Assembly (NCBI RefSeq): GCF_023715365.1
Contig: NZ_JAMBNZ010000003.1
Coordinates: forward strand, 124,001-188,000
Reading direction: 5' to 3'
Length of the DNA: 64,000 nucleotides
Origin: Georgenia satyanarayanai
Lineage (GTDB): Bacteria > Actinomycetota > Actinomycetes > Actinomycetales > Actinomycetaceae
The notes under the pieces were generated by a model. The model made no database searches. It had not been told where the DNA came from and saw only the letters and a program-made list of their open reading frames with translations. Of the stretch, positions 14,656 through 22,681 are shown piece by piece. How positions within the stretch are numbered: position 1 is the stretch's first letter; every line of letters starts with the position of its first letter. Both the position numbers and the translations under genes were made by a program.

Positions 14656-17600
14656 TCAGGACGCCGGGGTGCGGCGCACGCCCAGGGTGTCCTTGCCGTC
14701 GCCGTTCCAGTCACCGACGTAGACCTCGTCACCGGAGCGGCCGTAGACCATGACGAAGTCGGCCGGACCGTCACGCAGGGAGTTCTTCACGTGGAACTCG
14801 CGGTCCCGTCGGATCGCAAAGGTGTCCGTGCCGTTGCCGTCCCAGTCCCCGGCGAGGGGGACGTCGTTCGGGCGGCCGTAGGTGAAGACCACGTCGGCGT
14901 CGCCGCCGGCGATGCGGTTCTTCGCGTAGTAGGTCGCGCCACGGCGCACCGCGAGGGTGTCCGTGCCGTTGCCGTCCCAGTCGCCGACCAGGACGTCGTC
15001 GTTCGCGCGCCCGTAGGAGATGACGCGGTCGGCGTCACCGCCGCGTAGGGAGTTCTTCACGTAGTACTGCGCCCCACGACGCACCGCCAGCGTGTCGACG
15101 CCGTCACCGTCCCAGTCGCCGACGAGGACGACGTCGTCGGGCCGCCCGTAGGCGAAGACCGTCGTCGCGGGGCCGCCGCGTGGCGCGTCGTTGACGAAGT
15201 ACTCCCTCCCGCGGCGCACCGTGATGGTGTCGGTGCCGTTGCCGTCCCAGTCACCGATGAGCACCTCGTCGGTGAACCGCCCGTACTGGAAGGCGTAGTG
15301 GGCCTTGCCGGACCAGTCGTCGGACAGGAAGAACCCGAAGCGCAGCGGCTGGTCCGCAGCCGTGATCGTCACCGGCACCCGGACGGTGGTCCCGCTGGGT
15401 GCGGCCTCCATCTCCAAGGTGTACTCGCCGTCCAGGTCACCCGGCACGGTGAAGGTGACGGTGGCCGCGCCGTCGGTGACGGGGGCAGTGTGCACGGCCT
15501 CGCCCCGCTCACCGTCCGCGCCGACGAGGTAGACGGCCAGCTCGGTGTTGTCCGGGCTGCCCAGGGAGGTGAGGTCGAGCCTGCTGACCTCGAAGGACAC
15601 CTCCTCGCCGGCCACCAGCTCCGAGGGGAGCGGCGTGAGGACGGTCGCCCGACGCGCGAAGTCCGGGGACAGCGGGGAGCTGTTCTCGATGTAGGAGATC
15701 CAGCCGTCGCGGTCGATGAGACCGGTCTGCTGGACGTCCGTGGCGTCGGCGAAGACGGTGAAGTTGTCACCGCCCTGGGCGAGGAAGGAGAACGTCCCGA
15801 TGCGGTACTCCGCGGCCGTGTCGAGCGGCTGCCCGTCAACGGTCACGGAGGTGATCCGCTCGCCGCGCTCGGCGGTCGGGTCCATCGTGTAGGAGACGTT
15901 GTCCGACAGTCCCAGGTGCAGGAAGCTGCGTGAGGACGACTCGGGCTGCCACTGCTGCTCGAGCATCTCCTTGAACTGGGCGCCCGTGAGGGTGACGGTC
16001 CACAGGTCGTTGAGGAAGGGCAGCACCGCGTTCGCCTCGGCGAAGGTGATCTTCCCGTCCTCCCCGTAGCGCAGGTCGGCCCGCAGGCCACCGGGGTTGA
16101 CCACGCCGATCTGGGCGCCGCCCAGGTTCTGCGCACTCAGCGTGTCGCGCAGCGCGTTGCCGACGAGGTTGCCCAGCGTCGACTCGCTGCCGCGGTCGTC
16201 ACGCCCCCCGGCCGCGGTGAACGCCGTCGTGATGTCGGCGCTCACGCTACCCACGACCTCGTTGCCGATCTCCGCCGCACGCGCGAGCGCGGCGTCCAGG
16301 ATCGTCTTGACCTCGGCGACGCGCGCGTAGGTCTGGACCAGCTCACCCATCGGGGTGGTGGACGCGGGCACGTTGCGGTGGTCGTAGTCGACGACGTCAC
16401 CGGACTCGCGGTCCACGGTGAGGACCACCTGCGAGACGTACTCGCCGTAGCTCTCGCCCTGGATCACCGGGCGGAAGGCGCCCTCCTCGCCGGGAACCGG
16501 GCCGTCCCACGCGTAGACCTTGTGGGTGTGGCCGTTGAAGATCGCGTCCACGGCGCTGGTCGTGCCGCCCACGATGTGGGCGAAGGTCTCGCTCGAGGCG
16601 ATCTCCTCCTCCAGGGACGAGGCGTTCTCGTCGAAGCCTGCACCCTCGTGGTAGGAGGCGACGATGACGTCGGCCTCGCCGTTGGCCCCGTCCCCGTCGG
16701 TCAGCGCGGCCGCGACGCGGTTGACCGCCTCGACGGGGTCACCGAACTCGAGCATGGCGATGCCCTCGGGGCTGACGAGGCTGGGGGTCTCCTGCGTGAC
16801 GGCGCCGATGACGGCGACCGTCAGCCCCTCGACCTCGACGGTCTCGTAGGCCGGCAGGGCCGGCTCTCCGGTGGCCTTGACGGTCACGTTGGCGCCGAGG
16901 TGCCTGAAGTCGGCCCACTCCGTCACCTGTCCGGTGAGGTTGTCGTAGCCGCCGTCGAACTCGTGGTTGCCGACCGTCGCGGCAGTGAGGTCGAGCGCGT
17001 TGAGGATGTCGATGGTGGGCTTGTCCTCCTGGAGCGCGGAGGTGAACAGCGAGGCACCGATGTTGTCACCGGAGGAGAAGAGGATGGTGTTCCCCTCACC
17101 CTCCTGGGCGCGCAGCTCCTCGATCGTGCCCGCGAAGGCGAGCGTGTCGTTGCCGAGGACCGCGCCGGTGTCACGGTCGCGGGTGTAGTCGAACAGGCGG
17201 CCGTGGAAGTCGTTGAACGCCAGCAGGTTGATGTCCACCGTGGGCCCCGGCTCATCGGCGAGGAGGTCCACCCCCACGATGATCGGGTCGTGGTCGCTGG
17301 ACCGGTACGGCGAGGCGTCGTGGAAGTCGGTGACGTTGTAGTTGTACCGGCTGTACTCGAAGGCGATCGACTCGTAGGCGTTGATGTTCCAGATGTCCGC
17401 GCCGGTCACCGCCGCGGTGGCCGCCTCGCTCGCCAGGACGTGGTCGAGCGAGCCGACCATCGAGCCGAAGGAGTACGTCGACTTCTCCGTGAGCTCGTCG
17501 CCGAGGTCCGTGTAGCCGTTCTCGTAGAAGACCTGCATCGGGTCTTCCTGGGTGTAGGAGTTGAAGTCACCGGCGAGGAACACCAGCTCCGTGCCGGCGT

Positions 17601-19713
17601 CGGCCGCGACCTCGTCGGCGAAGGCGACGAGCGCCTCGGCCTGGCGGACCCGGTCGGGGTTCGAGGCCCCCTGGCCGTCGCCCTGGTCGGCGTTCTCCCC
17701 CGAGCCGGAGCCCTTGGACTTGAAGTGGTTGTTGATGACGACGAAGGAGTCGGCGTCCTCGACGACGTCACCGTTCTCGTCGACCGGCGCGAACTCCTGG
17801 GCCATCGGCTCGCGGGCGTTGCCGAACGCGGCGCTGTCGAGCAGGATCTTGGTGCCGCCGACCGGGGTGACGGCGTCGACCTGGTAGATGAAGGCGTTGC
17901 GGATGACGTCCTCGGCCGCGGGGAACTGCTCCGCGGACACGACGTACTCCCACCGCTCCTCGCCCGCGCCCGCGTTGAGGGCGTCGACGAGGTCGGACAG
18001 GGCGTGGTCACGGTCAGCGGCGGTGTTGCCGGGGGCGAAGGGCAGCGAGTTCTCGATCTCCTGAAGGGCGACGACGTCGGCGTCCAGGGCGTTGACGGCG
18101 CTGACGATCTTCTCGGTCTGACGGGCCAGGTTCGCCGCGTCGTAGGCACCGCGGACGTCGCAGCTGCGCGCCGTCGTCGGGCCACCCAGGCGGTCACCGA
18201 AGAAGCCGCAGCCGGCCTCCTCGTCGCCGAGGCTGGTGAAGTAGTTGAGGACGTTGAAGGTGGCGAGCCTGACGTCGCCGCCAACCTCCTCCGGGGCCTC
18301 CGGCCGGGTGTTCTCCCAGTTGATGGGCTGGACCTCGGCGGCGTTGGCGCCGGTGAGGCGGCTCTGCGGCTGGAAGTTCCAGGTGGCGTCCTCGCCTGCG
18401 ACGGTGCGACGGAAGTCGAGGATGACCGGGCCCTGGAACTCGACCGGCGCGCCCACCCGGACCGGGTTGTCCGGCGTCAGGTAGGCGACCGGGGTCCCGT
18501 GGTCGTCGAAGGAGAAGTTGGTCCAGTCGTGGCTGGAGCCGTCGTCCATCCGGATCGCGCGGTCGGCGTTCGCGGCGAGGAGGCCGGTGTAGGCCTCGGT
18601 GCCCGGGCGCACGACGTCGGTCGGCTGGCGCAGGGGCTCGTCGCCCGCGGCCAGGCCCACCCAGCCGAAGCGGTTGGTGTGGTAGGTGTCGGTCACCGTG
18701 AAGGCGCCCTGCGGGGCGAGCAGCATGCCCTCGAAGGCCTCGCGCTCGTCGACCGCCGGCAGGGGGACCTGGGCCGGGACGACGTCGGCGGCAGGCTCGT
18801 CGAGGACCCTGTGGCTCGCCGCGGCGATCTGGGTGAGGCCGAAGTACTCGCCGGCCGTGCCGGTCACCTCGACGAGGTCGCCGACCTCGACGTCACTGGC
18901 GAGCTGCGTGCCGCCGGCGAAGACGAAGATGCCGTGCGAGGCGTCGTGGCCCTCGAGGTCCGCGCCGGTGCCTGGGGTCTGGATGAAGGCGCCGTTGAAA
19001 CCGCCGTCGGCGTAGACGCCGGTGACGACGCCGCGGGTGGTGACGGTCTGGCCCAGCAGCGGGGTCGCGTCGCCCGTGCCCTGGATCTCGGCGATCGGCG
19101 TCACCGCACCCGGCTCGGGGTCCGGGTCCGGGCCGGGCTCCTCGACGGCGCTGTTGACGGCACCGAAGGAGCTCGCGGACGGACCGGTCCACACGCCGTC
19201 GACCCGCTGGAGCGACTGCCCGGCAGGGGTGCTGCCCGGCTGCATGACGCCGATGTCGATGCTCTGCACGCCGTCGGCAGGACCGCCCGACGCGGTCATG
19301 ACGCCCTCGTAGGAGAGGAACTCGACGAGCGCACCGGAGGCGTCGATGAGCGCGACGCCGTCGGGCCCACCGTTCTGGACACCGTTCTCCGGGTACTCCT
19401 GGACGACGACGCCCGACTCCCCGACCGTTCCGTCGAGAGTCTTGGTGTCGTACACGGAGCCGTTGCCGCCGTTGTAGAGAACGACCTGCCAGCCGGTGAG
19501 GTCGGTCCCGGCCGGGGCCTGAACCTCGATCGCCTCCCCCTGGTCCGTGCCGTCGTTGTCGTAGTGGATCTCGCTGATGAACACGGGTCCCGTGCTCATG
19601 AGCGCGGCCGCGGGGGTAACGGCGACGAGCGGGGTGAGGATGAGGGAGGCGACTCCGACCGCGGCCACACCCCCTCTGCCACGAGTGGTGGACCTACGGG
19701 GGACTCGGCTCAC
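14656..19713 (-). CDS. Secreted ExeM/NucH-type nuclease fused to 5'-nucleotidase with C-terminal repeats
   Basis: A 1685-residue extracellular protein. Order: signal peptide (1-37), lamin-tail-like domain (about 38-180, VFISEIHYDNDGTDQGEAIE), OB-fold region (about 200-330), EEP nuclease of the ExeM/NucH type (from about 480, VRLATFNVLNYF, QEIEN, GDFNSY, SDHDP), calcineurin-like 5'-nucleotidase (from about 826, LAFNDFHGRL, GNHEFDGG, NGHTHK, then its C-terminal substrate domain to about 1350), and five 45-residue repeats (about 1460-1685). It could degrade extracellular DNA and dephosphorylate the released nucleotides for uptake. There is no sorting signal or LPXTG motif, so it is secreted or held by the repeats. 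GTG start at 19713 with GAAGGAG upstream. Confidence 0.9.
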   Translation of the reverse strand: MSRVPRRSTTRGRGGVAAVGVASLILTPLVAVTPAAALMSTGPVFISEIHYDNDGTDQGEAIEVQAPAGTDLTGWQVVLYNGGNGSVYDTKTLDGTVGESGVVVQEYPENGVQNGGPDGVALIDASGALVEFLSYEGVMTASGGPADGVQSIDIGVMQPGSTPAGQSLQRVDGVWTGPSASSFGAVNSAVEEPGPDPDPEPGAVTPIAEIQGTGDATPLLGQTVTTRGVVTGVYADGGFNGAFIQTPGTGADLEGHDASHGIFVFAGGTQLASDVEVGDLVEVTGTAGEYFGLTQIAAASHRVLDEPAADVVPAQVPLPAVDEREAFEGMLLAPQGAFTVTDTYHTNRFGWVGLAAGDEPLRQPTDVVRPGTEAYTGLLAANADRAIRMDDGSSHDWTNFSFDDHGTPVAYLTPDNPVRVGAPVEFQGPVILDFRRTVAGEDATWNFQPQSRLTGANAAEVQPINWENTRPEAPEEVGGDVRLATFNVLNYFTSLGDEEAGCGFFGDRLGGPTTARSCDVRGAYDAANLARQTEKIVSAVNALDADVVALQEIENSLPFAPGNTAADRDHALSDLVDALNAGAGEERWEYVVSAEQFPAAEDVIRNAFIYQVDAVTPVGGTKILLDSAAFGNAREPMAQEFAPVDENGDVVEDADSFVVINNHFKSKGSGSGENADQGDGQGASNPDRVRQAEALVAFADEVAADAGTELVFLAGDFNSYTQEDPMQVFYENGYTDLGDELTEKSTYSFGSMVGSLDHVLASEAATAAVTGADIWNINAYESIAFEYSRYNYNVTDFHDASPYRSSDHDPIIVGVDLLADEPGPTVDINLLAFNDFHGRLFDYTRDRDTGAVLGNDTLAFAGTIEELRAQEGEGNTILFSSGDNIGASLFTSALQEDKPTIDILNALDLTAATVGNHEFDGGYDNLTGQVTEWADFRHLGANVTVKATGEPALPAYETVEVEGLTVAVIGAVTQETPSLVSPEGIAMLEFGDPVEAVNRVAAALTDGDGANGEADVIVASYHEGAGFDENASSLEEEIASSETFAHIVGGTTSAVDAIFNGHTHKVYAWDGPVPGEEGAFRPVIQGESYGEYVSQVVLTVDRESGDVVDYDHRNVPASTTPMGELVQTYARVAEVKTILDAALARAAEIGNEVVGSVSADITTAFTAAGGRDDRGSESTLGNLVGNALRDTLSAQNLGGAQIGVVNPGGLRADLRYGEDGKITFAEANAVLPFLNDLWTVTLTGAQFKEMLEQQWQPESSSRSFLHLGLSDNVSYTMDPTAERGERITSVTVDGQPLDTAAEYRIGTFSFLAQGGDNFTVFADATDVQQTGLIDRDGWISYIENSSPLSPDFARRATVLTPLPSELVAGEEVSFEVSRLDLTSLGSPDNTELAVYLVGADGERGEAVHTAPVTDGAATVTFTVPGDLDGEYTLEMEAAPSGTTVRVPVTITAADQPLRFGFFLSDDWSGKAHYAFQYGRFTDEVLIGDWDGNGTDTITVRRGREYFVNDAPRGGPATTVFAYGRPDDVVLVGDWDGDGVDTLAVRRGAQYYVKNSLRGGDADRVISYGRANDDVLVGDWDGNGTDTLAVRRGATYYAKNRIAGGDADVVFTYGRPNDVPLAGDWDGNGTDTFAIRRDREFHVKNSLRDGPADFVMVYGRSGDEVYVGDWNGDGKDTLGVRRTPAS
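14660..15330 (-). repeat. Five in-frame 135-bp repeats at the 3' end of the nuclease gene
   Basis: The string GTGTC followed by the GCCGT/CCAGTC block recurs starting at 14687, 14822, 14957, 15092 and 15227, exactly 135 bases apart each time. Each unit encodes a 45-residue module with YGR...GDWDGNGTDTLAVRR and an Asp-rich, calcium-binding-like loop (DWDGNGTD) similar to FG-GAP/VCBS-type beta-propeller or surface-binding repeats. The units are diverged in third positions, so the array is not a very recent expansion. Confidence 0.9.
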
Positions 19714-20015
19714 GGGTGCTCCTTCTCCGGCCGCCCGGCCGGGTGTGTCGTGCGCGCGACGACGCGCGCAGCGGAGGGGTCGGCCCGCTCATCATGTGGC
19801 ACGGGCCACGTCCTCGTCAACGTCTCACTCTGCGAGATGCGAGTTGTTCACCGTCCCGTCGCCGCCCAGTCACCGGCCCGCGGCGCGCCCGTCCGCGCCG
19901 GACCGTGAGCGGCTCGCGCGGCGAGGACGTGCACGGCACGCCGATCCCCGCGATCATGGGGCAGCAACGACGACTGCACGACGACGGCGCTTCGGCGCGG
20001 AGAAGAGGGAGACGC
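19714..20015. other. Intergenic region between divergent genes
   Basis: These 302 bases hold no convincing gene. They separate the divergent nuclease gene and the holin-like gene and must contain both promoters. A short perfect dyad, GTGGC-N4-GCCAC, lies at about 19795-19808, and a G+C-rich stretch with repeated GCGCGC lies at about 19751-19775. No clear -35/-10 pair was found. Confidence 0.5.
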
Positions 20016-20447
20016 GTGAGTACTGCCGCACCGCAGCACCTCGGGACCGGCCAGCAGCCGCCCGGACGCCCGTCCATCGGCGAGCTGGTGGCGAGGATCT
20101 CCGACCAGTTCTCGCGCATCCTGCGCGGCGAGCTGGAGCTCATCCAGGTCAAGGCGGCGGCCAAGGCCAAGAAGGTGGGCGCGGGCGCTGCCATGTTCGC
20201 CGTCGCCGGCCTCCTCGGCTTCTTCGCCCTCGCCCTTCTCATCACCACGGCGGTGCTGGGCCTGGCGGAGGCGCTCCCGGCGTGGCTGTCCGCCCTCATC
20301 GTCGCCGTCGTCCTGCTCGTCGTCGCCGGCATCATCGCCCTCGTCGGCAAGAAGATGCTGCAGTCGGGCGAGGCGCCCTCCGCGGAGGAGACCAAGGCCA
20401 ACCTCAAGGCCGACCTCGACGCCGTCAAGAAGGGCCTCAACTCATGA
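20016..20447 (+). CDS. Phage holin family (membrane) protein, chromosomal type
   Basis: A 143-residue membrane protein. A soluble N-terminus (1-50, with SIGELVARISDQFSRILRGE) is followed by two hydrophobic segments (about 58-82 and 87-110) and a charged C-terminal helix (SAEETKANLKADLDAVKKGL). This matches the putative actinobacteriophage holin family (superfamily III), which in practice is common on actinobacterial chromosomes next to DUF3618 genes. No phage genes lie nearby, so lysis is an unlikely role. GTG start at 20016 with GAGGGA upstream. Its stop overlaps the next ATG by 4 bases. Confidence 0.85.
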   Translation: MSTAAPQHLGTGQQPPGRPSIGELVARISDQFSRILRGELELIQVKAAAKAKKVGAGAAMFAVAGLLGFFALALLITTAVLGLAEALPAWLSALIVAVVLLVVAGIIALVGKKMLQSGEAPSAEETKANLKADLDAVKKGLNS

Positions 20448-20761
20448 GCGACGACAAGCGCACCCCCGAGCAGATCCAGGACGACCTCGCCCGCACGCGG
20501 CAGGAGCTGGCCGGCTCGGTCGACGAGCTGAGCTCGATGCTCGACCCGCGCGAGCAGATCAAGGAGGCGAGGTCGAGCCTCAAGGCCGCCGTCGGCCGCA
20601 CGGGCGAGTCCGCCCGGCACGCGGCGAAGGGCGCCGAGGCGAAGGCCCAGTCGCTCCTGGACGACGCCAAGGGCGGGGACCCCAGGGCCATCGGCATCGT
20701 CGGGGCGGGCGCGGCCGCGCTCGCCCTCCTCGTCACGGTCGTCGCACGTCGCTCCCGCTGA
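20444..20761 (+). CDS. DUF3618-domain protein
   Basis: A 105-residue protein with the DUF3618 pattern at the N-terminus (RTPEQIQDDLARTRQELAGS, about 6-25), a helical middle rich in Ala/Lys, and one C-terminal membrane segment (about 82-100) ending RRSR. It is coupled to the holin-like gene by ATGA at 20444. The pair probably forms a small membrane complex whose role is unknown; coiled-coil interaction through the helical part is plausible. A strong hairpin terminator follows. Confidence 0.87.
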   Translation: MSDDKRTPEQIQDDLARTRQELAGSVDELSSMLDPREQIKEARSSLKAAVGRTGESARHAAKGAEAKAQSLLDDAKGGDPRAIGIVGAGAAALALLVTVVARRSR

Positions 20762-20773
20762 GCCACGCACCCG

Positions 20774-20807
20774 ACGCGCGCAGGGCCCCTGGAGGCCCTG
20801 CGCGCGT
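20774..20807. terminator. Bidirectional hairpin terminator
   Basis: ACGCGCGCAGGGCC (20774-20787) pairs perfectly with GGCCCTGCGCGCGT (20794-20807) around a 6-base loop. It separates the DUF3618 gene from convergent bldC. Confidence 0.85.
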
Positions 20808-20812
20808 TCTGC

Positions 20813-21022
20813 TCAGCCCGTGGGGCGCTGCGCGCCCATCCCGTTCGCGACGAGCAGCTCGTCGACCTCGCTGCGGCGGTAGCGGCGGTGCCCACCCAGG
20901 GTGCGGACCGCGGTGAGCTTGCCGGCGTTCGCCCACCGGGTCACCGTCTTGGGGTCCACCCGGAACCGGGCGGCCACCTCACCGGGGGTCAGGAGTGTCT
21001 CCTCGCGATGATTCTCGTCCAT
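20813..21022 (-). CDS. bldC: BldC-like MerR-family DNA-binding protein
   Basis: A 69-residue protein consisting of one winged-helix HTH: LLTPGEVAARFRVDPKTVTR, then WANAGKLTAVRTLGGHRRYR and SEVDELL. This is nearly the signature of Streptomyces BldC, which binds DNA cooperatively as head-to-tail oligomers and holds back development. In this organism its role is unknown. The divergent neighbour DUF3073 and the nearby purM and purF reproduce the arrangement I recall from Streptomyces, which supports orthology. Start ATG 21022, preceded by a GAGGTGC ribosome binding site. Confidence 0.92.
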   Translation of the reverse strand: MDENHREETLLTPGEVAARFRVDPKTVTRWANAGKLTAVRTLGGHRRYRRSEVDELLVANGMGAQRPTG

Positions 21023-21299
21023 GGTGCACCTCAGTTCCGTCACGGCCCGGGCCGGCTCACCCGCCAGATGACTCACGCTAACGCGCCCGATTCGGGCGAA
21101 ATGCGGACGAAGGTCCCATGTCCCCCAGGGAGCTCGGGTCCCCGGCCGGGCCGGCAGAGTGAGCGGCCGCACGTGCGCTGGATGGTCGAACCCACGCTCG
21201 ACCATGTACCGTGGGCACCACGAACCATGACCACATAAATGGGGCCGCACTGACACCGTCGGTGCCTGCCCCTCTTCTACGTTGGAGGGGGTCGACGCC

Positions 21300-21485
21300 A
21301 TGGGGCGCGGCCGTCAGAAGGCCAAGCAGACGAAGGTCGCTCGCCGGCTGAAGTACTACAGCCCGGAGACCGACTACCAGGCTCTCGAGAGAGAGCTGGC
21401 GTCTCAGAGCCATGACCGGGACATGCACGACTTCGAGATCCCCTCCGCAGAGGATGACGACGACTGGCGTCTCCGCTCGGACTAG
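21300..21485 (+). CDS. DUF3073-domain protein
   Basis: A 61-residue actinobacterial protein: a very basic N-terminus (MGRGRQKAKQTKVARRLKYY) followed by SPETDYQALERELAS and a very acidic C-terminus (PSAEDDDDWRLRSD). This split charge is the mark of DUF3073. No function is established. The ATG at 21300 follows GGAGGGGGTCGACGCC, a strong ribosome binding site. It is divergent from bldC, with a 277-base gap that contains an AT-rich ACCACATAAAT element around 21230 as a likely -10 region. Confidence 0.92.
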   Translation: MGRGRQKAKQTKVARRLKYYSPETDYQALERELASQSHDRDMHDFEIPSAEDDDDWRLRSD

Positions 21486-21490
21486 GTGCA

Positions 21491-21561
21491 CCGTCGCCCA
21501 CGGCGACGGCGTGACAGCGATCCTCAGGTCGCCGCTCCCCACGGGGACGCGGCGACCTGAG
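21491..21561. terminator. Two hairpins between convergent DUF3073 and purM
   Basis: A small hairpin CCGTCGCC/GGCGACGG (21491-21509) is followed by a strong one: CTCAGGTCGCCGC (21523-21535) pairs perfectly with GCGGCGACCTGAG (21549-21561), with a nested TCCCC/GGGGA. Confidence 0.8.
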
Positions 21562-21574
21562 CTGATCGCGGCTG

Positions 21575-22681
21575 TCAGCTGCGGTAGCTGCCGTGCATGC
21601 GCACGGCTCCGCCACGCATGCCCTTGGTGCCGGTGACGACGTCGCCGTCGCTGTCGGTGAGGCGCTCCACCGTGCCCAGCGGCCACGCGTCGATGCCGGC
21701 CGCACGCGCCGTCCGGACCGCCTGCTCCGCCGCGGACGGGGCGAGGACCGCCACCATGCCGACACCGAGGTTGAGCGTCTGCTCGAGGTCGGGCCACTCG
21801 ACCGGACCGAGGCGACGCACGACGTCGAAGACGGCCGGCACCTGCCAGGAGCCCCGCTCGACGTGGCCGACGAGCCCGGCTGGCAGCACGCGGGCGAGGT
21901 TCGCCGCGAGCCCTCCGCCGGTGACGTGCGAGAGGGCGTGCAGCCCGTCGTCTTCCGCGAGCTCCAGGCACAGCCGCGTGTACAGCCGGGTGGGCTCGAG
22001 GAGCTCCTCCCCGACGGTGCGCCCGAGCTCGGGGACCTCGCGCTCGAGGGACCAGCCGCTCACCTCGAGGACGCGGCGGACGAGGGAGTAGCCGTTGGCG
22101 TGCAGGCCGGAGGAGGCGAGCGCGACGAGGACGTCGCCCTCGGCCACCCGCTCGGGGCCCAGCACGCGGTCGGCCTCGACGACGCCCGTCGCGGCGCCTG
22201 CGACGTCGTACTCGTCGGGGCCCAGGAGGCCGGGGTGCTCGGCCGTCTCCCCGCCCACGAGGGCGGTGCCGGTCAGGGCGCAGGCCTCGGCGATGCCGCG
22301 GACGATGGCGGCGATCCGCTCGGGCACGACCCGCCCGCAGGCGATGTAGTCCGTCATGACGAGCGGGCGGGCCCCCACGACGACGATGTCGTCGACGACC
22401 ATGCCGACGAGGTCGTGGCCGATGGTGTCGTGGACGTCCATCGCCTGGGCGATGGCGACCTTGGTGCCGACGCCGTCGGTGGAGGTGGCGAGAAGCGGAC
22501 GGCGGTACTCGCGCAGCGCGGAGGCGTCGTAGAGCCCGGCGAAGCCGCCGGCGCCACCGACGACCTCGGGTCCGTGGGTGGCGCGCAGCGCACCCTTCAT
22601 GAGCTCGACGGCGCGGTCACCCGCCTCCGTGTCGACGCCGGCCGCGGCGTAGCTGATAGGGGTGCGGTTCTCGGTGCTCAC
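21575..22681 (-). CDS. purM: Phosphoribosylformylglycinamidine cyclo-ligase
   Basis: A 368-residue AIR synthetase, the ATP-dependent ring closure of FGAM to AIR in purine synthesis. Typical motifs: ISYAAAGVD at the start, LLATSTDGVGTKVAIA (about 64-79), GHDLVGMVVDDIVV and GARPLVMTDYIA (about 88-113), GGETAEHPG (about 143), HVTGGGLAANLARVL (about 250). The GTG start at 22681 shares one base with the TAG of purF (TAGTG), so the pair is translationally coupled. A shared hairpin terminates it. Confidence 0.97.
   Translation of the reverse strand: MSTENRTPISYAAAGVDTEAGDRAVELMKGALRATHGPEVVGGAGGFAGLYDASALREYRRPLLATSTDGVGTKVAIAQAMDVHDTIGHDLVGMVVDDIVVVGARPLVMTDYIACGRVVPERIAAIVRGIAEACALTGTALVGGETAEHPGLLGPDEYDVAGAATGVVEADRVLGPERVAEGDVLVALASSGLHANGYSLVRRVLEVSGWSLEREVPELGRTVGEELLEPTRLYTRLCLELAEDDGLHALSHVTGGGLAANLARVLPAGLVGHVERGSWQVPAVFDVVRRLGPVEWPDLEQTLNLGVGMVAVLAPSAAEQAVRTARAAGIDAWPLGTVERLTDSDGDVVTGTKGMRGGAVRMHGSYRS

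Noticed and set aside
16378-19908. 1176-codon open frame on the plus strand opposite the nuclease gene
   Set aside because: It is antisense to a gene with clear domains, has low-complexity Arg/Gly/Val-rich translation and no ribosome binding site or motif. High G+C keeps such frames open by chance.
20016-20447. Prophage remnant suggested by a holin-like protein
   Set aside because: This holin-like family is a usual chromosomal partner of DUF3618 genes in actinobacteria, and no other phage gene is present.
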